Shown: positions 60,948-64,000 of the stretch, piece after piece
Layout of the letters: every line of letters starts with the position of its first letter
How positions within the stretch are numbered: the first letter of the stretch is position 1
Source: JBBQVZ01 sp963695975
GTDB lineage: Bacteria > Actinomycetota > UBA4738 > HRBIN12
Reading direction: 5' to 3'
Assembly (NCBI GenBank): GCA_963695975.1
Contig: CAVOIB010000004.1
Span: forward strand, 124,001 to 188,000
DNA: 64,000 bases
Program-made: the position numbers and the translations under genes
Notes under the pieces: model-generated
What the model was told of the DNA's origin: nothing
The model's input: the letters and a program-made list of their open reading frames with translations, nothing else
The model's database searches: none

Positions 60948-62532
60948 TGGCGCGCGGCGAGACCGTCATCGTCATCGGCGCGGGTCACAACGGCCTGGTC
61001 GCCGCCGCGTACCTGGCGAAGGCCGGCAGGAAGGTCGTCGTGCTGGAGCGGCGGGGCGTGGCCGGCGGGATCCTCGCCAACACCGAGATCACGCGAGGCT
61101 TCACCGCCCCCGGGATCGCCCACACCGTGGGGCGGCTCCGGCGGTCGGTGATCGCGGACCTGAAGCTCGAGGCGTTCGGGCTGGAGCTGCTCGCTCCGGA
61201 CGTGCGCGTGTTCGCGCCACAGCCGGACGGCTCGGCCGTCACGTTCTGGGCCGACGCGGCGCGGACGGCGTCCGAGCTCGAGACGCGCAACGCGCACGAC
61301 GGGACGGCGTACCCGGGGTTCGACAGGAAGGTGCGCGCGGTCGCGAGCTTCCTTTCCTACATCAACGCGATCACGCCGCCCGACGCGAAGACACCGTCGA
61401 TCGGCGATGCGATCGCGGGTCTGAGGTTGGGGAAGGCGTTCCGCGACCTGGGGGCGAAGGCCGGCCGCGAGGCGACCCGCGCGTTGCCGATGGCGGTGGC
61501 GGACCTGGTGGGCGAGGTCTTCGAGGACGAGGCCGTCCGAGGCCCGCTCGCGACGCGCGGCGTGCTCTACACCGCGACCGGGCCGTGGGCCGCGGGCTCG
61601 GCAGCCGTGTTCCTGAACGACTCGGCCGGCAACGACGGTGGAGCGGCCGGGCAGAGCGTGATCGCCCGCGGAGGGAGCGGCGCGCTCGGCGAGGCACTCG
61701 CGGCATCGGCCAAGGCGTTCGGCGCCGACATCCGGACCGGTGTCGAGGTGACGGAGATCCGTTCGCGCGACGGTCGTGTGCTCGGCGTCACGCTGGCGAA
61801 CGGCGAGACGATCGACGCCTCGCTAGTCGTCTCCGCGGCCGATCCCAAGCGGACGCTCGGGCTCTGCGACCCGGTCGAGCTGGGGCCGACCATGGTCTGG
61901 CGCGCGGGCAACATCCGCCAGCCGGGTGTGACCGCCAAGGTGAACCTCGCGCTCGCCGACGTGCCGCGCTTCAACGGCGCCGACGACGTGTCGAGGCTGC
62001 GAGGGCGGATCGTGATCGGCACCAGCATCGACCACGTGGAGAAGGCGAAGGACGCGTGGAAGTTCGGACACGTCGCCGAGGATCCGTGGCTCGAGGCAAC
62101 GATCCCCACCCTCCTCGACCCGTCGCTCGCGCCCGAGGGCAAGCACGTGATGAGCGTCTTGGTCGAGGCCGCCCCGCGGCATCTGCGCCACGGCGACTGG
62201 TCGACGGAACGCGAGCGGCTCGGCGACGTCACGGTCAAGACGCTCGAGCGGTACGCGCCCGGTCTGGGCGAGCTCGTCGAGGCCCGGCAGGTGATCACGC
62301 CCGAGGACTTCGAGACCGACGTACGGCTTGAGCGGTGGCCACGTCTACCACGCCGAGCCGGGACTGGATCAGTTCTTCATGTGGCGTCCGCTGAACGGTC
62401 ATGCGCAGGTACCGGTTCGTGCTGGATGGGCTGTACCTGGCCGGATCGGGCGCGCACCCCGGCGGCGGTATCACCGGCGGCCCGGGCGCGAACGCGGCGC
62501 GGCAGATCCTGAAGGACGGCAAGAGAGACTGA
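60947..62532 (+). pseudogene. PYROXD2/CrtI-like FAD oxidoreductase, second copy, with two 3' frameshifts
   Basis: Paralog of the preceding gene with intact FAD motif VIVIGAGHNGLVAAAYLAKAG at the N-terminus. The frame is normal to about 62327; then homology moves to another frame at CTT in 62327-62329 and again at GG 62408-62409. Read through these, the C-terminus is FETDVRL-SGGHVYHAEPGLDQFF ... FVLDGLYLAGSGAHPGGG and ends at TGA 62530-62532. Both changes look like single-base gains in short runs. Without correction the protein ends at 62512 with a scrambled last 62 residues, losing the second FAD contact. Gene inactivation or a sequencing error. Confidence 0.75.
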
Positions 62533-62586
62533 TCCGTTTTCCATCAGTGGACCTGCTCTTCGGTCCGGTCGGCGCATACTCGCTCG

Positions 62587-64000
62587 ATGCTCACTTGTGC
62601 GAGCTGCGAGAAGGAGAACCCCGAAGGCTTTGCGTTCTGTGGGTTCTGCTCCGCCCCACTTGTGCCCGTCGCCTCGGATGTTCGCAAGACCGTCACGATC
62701 CTGTTCTGCGATCTCACCGACTCAACGGTCGCCGGCGAACGATTGGATCCGGAGGTGTTGTCGGGCGTCATGACCCGTTTCATGGGCGAGATGGCCACGG
62801 CCGTCGAGCGACACGGTGGCACGGTCGCGAAGTTCGCGGGTGATGGGGTGATGGCCGTCTTCGGCATCCCTCACGCACACGAGGACGATGCCCTTCGCGC
62901 GGTCCGCGCAGCCGCCGAGATGCGGGATGCACTCGAGACGCTCGGTCGCGAGGTCGAGAGCGACCTGGGCGTATCGCTGCGCTCGAGGGTCGGGGTGAAC
63001 ACCGGCGAGGTGCTGGTCGCCGCTGGCAACGCGGACGTGCTGGGCGACCCGGTGAACACGGCGTCCAGGCTCGAGACCGCCGCCACTCCCGGGGAGGTCT
63101 TCATCGGTGACCCGACCTACCAGCTCGTGCGCGATGCCGTCGTCGCCGAGCCGATGGAACCCCTCGTCCTCAAGGGTAAGGCCGAACGCGTTTCCGCCTA
63201 CCGCCTCGTCAGGATCGCGTCGTTGTCGCCGATGAGGACCCGGCGACTCGACGCGCCGATGATCGGACGGACCCTGGAGATGACCCTCCTCGCCCAAGCG
63301 TTCGAGCGCGCGGCCGCGGGGCGGGGGTGTCGGCTCTTCACCGTGCTCGGCACCGCAGGAACCGGCAAGTCGCGACTGATCGAAGAGTTCCTCGGCTCGC
63401 TCGACGGCGCCGTGGTCCTCCGGGGACATTGCCTGCCGTACGGCGACGGCATCACCTATTTCCCTGTGGCAGAGGTGATCAAAGGCGCACTCGGTCTGGC
63501 GGACTTCGACGACGAGTCCATCGTGCAGGAGCGGATCCATGTGTCGGTTGCGCTCGAGGACCGTGCGGATGCGATCACGGCGAACCTCGCGAAACTCCTT
63601 GGCGCCGGTGAAGAGGGCACGCCCGAGGAGACGTTCTGGGCGATCCGGAGATTCTTCGAGATCCAAGGACGAGCTCAGCCGCTCGTCGTCGTTTTCGATG
63701 ACATCCAATGGGGAGAGCAGACGTTCCTCGACCTCATCGAACACGTCGCCGATCGCTCCCGGGAGGCGCACATCTTGATCCTTTGCATGGCGCGCCCGGA
63801 CCTGATGGACGAGCGCCCAACGTGGGCCGAGGGCAAGACGAACGCGACGACGATCTCGCTCGCGCCGCTCACCGAGCAAGAAACCACCGAACTGATCGAT
63901 CACCTCCTCGGTGAGGCTGGACTGCCCGGCGAAGTGAAAGGCAGGATCGCCTCGGTCGCCGAGGGCAACCCGTTGTTCGTCGAGGAGATGCTCCGCATGC
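62587..64000 (+). CDS. Adenylate cyclase - AAA ATPase signalling protein (3' end outside window)
   Basis: 471 codons are visible. Zinc ribbon (Cys4, Cys7, Cys18, Cys21), then a class III cyclase domain (about 33-195) with metal Asp42 and Asp86, Lys82 favouring ATP, and Asp154, Asn157 and Arg161, all intact. Then an AAA ATPase with Walker A LGTAGTGKSRL at about 244-254 and Walker B VVFDDIQWGEQ near 375. It is the same architecture as the protein at 45944-49291. -10-like CATACT (62575-62580) ends 6 nt before the ATG, with no Shine-Dalgarno: leaderless. The TPR part expected by analogy would be beyond the window. Confidence 0.87.
   Translation, partial: MLTCASCEKENPEGFAFCGFCSAPLVPVASDVRKTVTILFCDLTDSTVAGERLDPEVLSGVMTRFMGEMATAVERHGGTVAKFAGDGVMAVFGIPHAHEDDALRAVRAAAEMRDALETLGREVESDLGVSLRSRVGVNTGEVLVAAGNADVLGDPVNTASRLETAATPGEVFIGDPTYQLVRDAVVAEPMEPLVLKGKAERVSAYRLVRIASLSPMRTRRLDAPMIGRTLEMTLLAQAFERAAAGRGCRLFTVLGTAGTGKSRLIEEFLGSLDGAVVLRGHCLPYGDGITYFPVAEVIKGALGLADFDDESIVQERIHVSVALEDRADAITANLAKLLGAGEEGTPEETFWAIRRFFEIQGRAQPLVVVFDDIQWGEQTFLDLIEHVADRSREAHILILCMARPDLMDERPTWAEGKTNATTISLAPLTEQETTELIDHLLGEAGLPGEVKGRIASVAEGNPLFVEEMLRM

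Overview
The window is GC-rich DNA with very high gene density, many ATGA/GTGA start-stop overlaps and frequent GTG starts. WhiB, a fused CofG-CofH (FbiC) F420 synthase, DUF3499, DUF5719 and an FtsEX-SmpB-ssrA block point to Actinomycetota. O-antigen-type Wzm/Wzt export, a prfB that keeps the programmed frameshift, and no mycolate genes argue for a non-mycobacterial, probably deep-branching and uncultured lineage. This placement is inference.

Layout. (1) 1-9368: glycan locus with dTDP-rhamnose enzymes (RmlB, RmlD), several glycosyltransferases, a Wzm/Wzt ABC exporter, a small SMR/ArnE-like membrane protein and an NDP-sugar pyrophosphorylase, nearly all translationally coupled. (2) 9396-14346: a secreted SpoIID/LGFP protein, two tandem DUF3105 membrane proteins on the opposite strand, and an NCS2 purine permease. 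(3) 14351-18529: F420 genes, cofD-cofE divergent from fbiC. (4) 18537-30475: whiB, a lysine/alanine-repeat histone-like protein, a large GT2 membrane protein with DUF5719, an L,D-transpeptidase, DUF3499, phosphomannomutase, Trm112-like, phosphomannose isomerase-like, PNP and S-adenosylhomocysteinase. From rmlD to secA the gene content and order recall the rmlD-fbi-whiB2-manB-sahH-comF-hpf-secA1 stretch of Mycobacterium. (5) 30490-45748: comF, a structured leader (raiA-RNA candidate) in front of hpf, a response regulator, acetolactate synthase, secA, prfB, two large membrane proteins, ftsE-ftsX-smpB and tmRNA. (6) 45785-64000: accessory region with four class III cyclase sequences (one terminal remnant next to ssrA, one intact cyclase-AAA-TPR protein, one wrecked hydrolase-cyclase, one running off the end), an aconitase-X pair, a phosphodiesterase-like protein, a GcvT-like protein, a lone cyclic-nucleotide-binding domain, and two tandem PYROXD2/CrtI-like flavoproteins.

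The most useful regulatory pattern is a TANNNT -10 hexamer 6-9 nt before an ATG/GTG with no Shine-Dalgarno, seen before about fifteen genes. It indicates widespread leaderless transcription and fixes several start codons. Other items to check are three copies of a 13-bp palindrome (TGACYYCAGGTCA) in two divergent promoter regions around the GcvT-like and flavoprotein genes, back-to-back -10 elements in divergent promoters, an 8-codon tmRNA tag, and the raiA-like leader.
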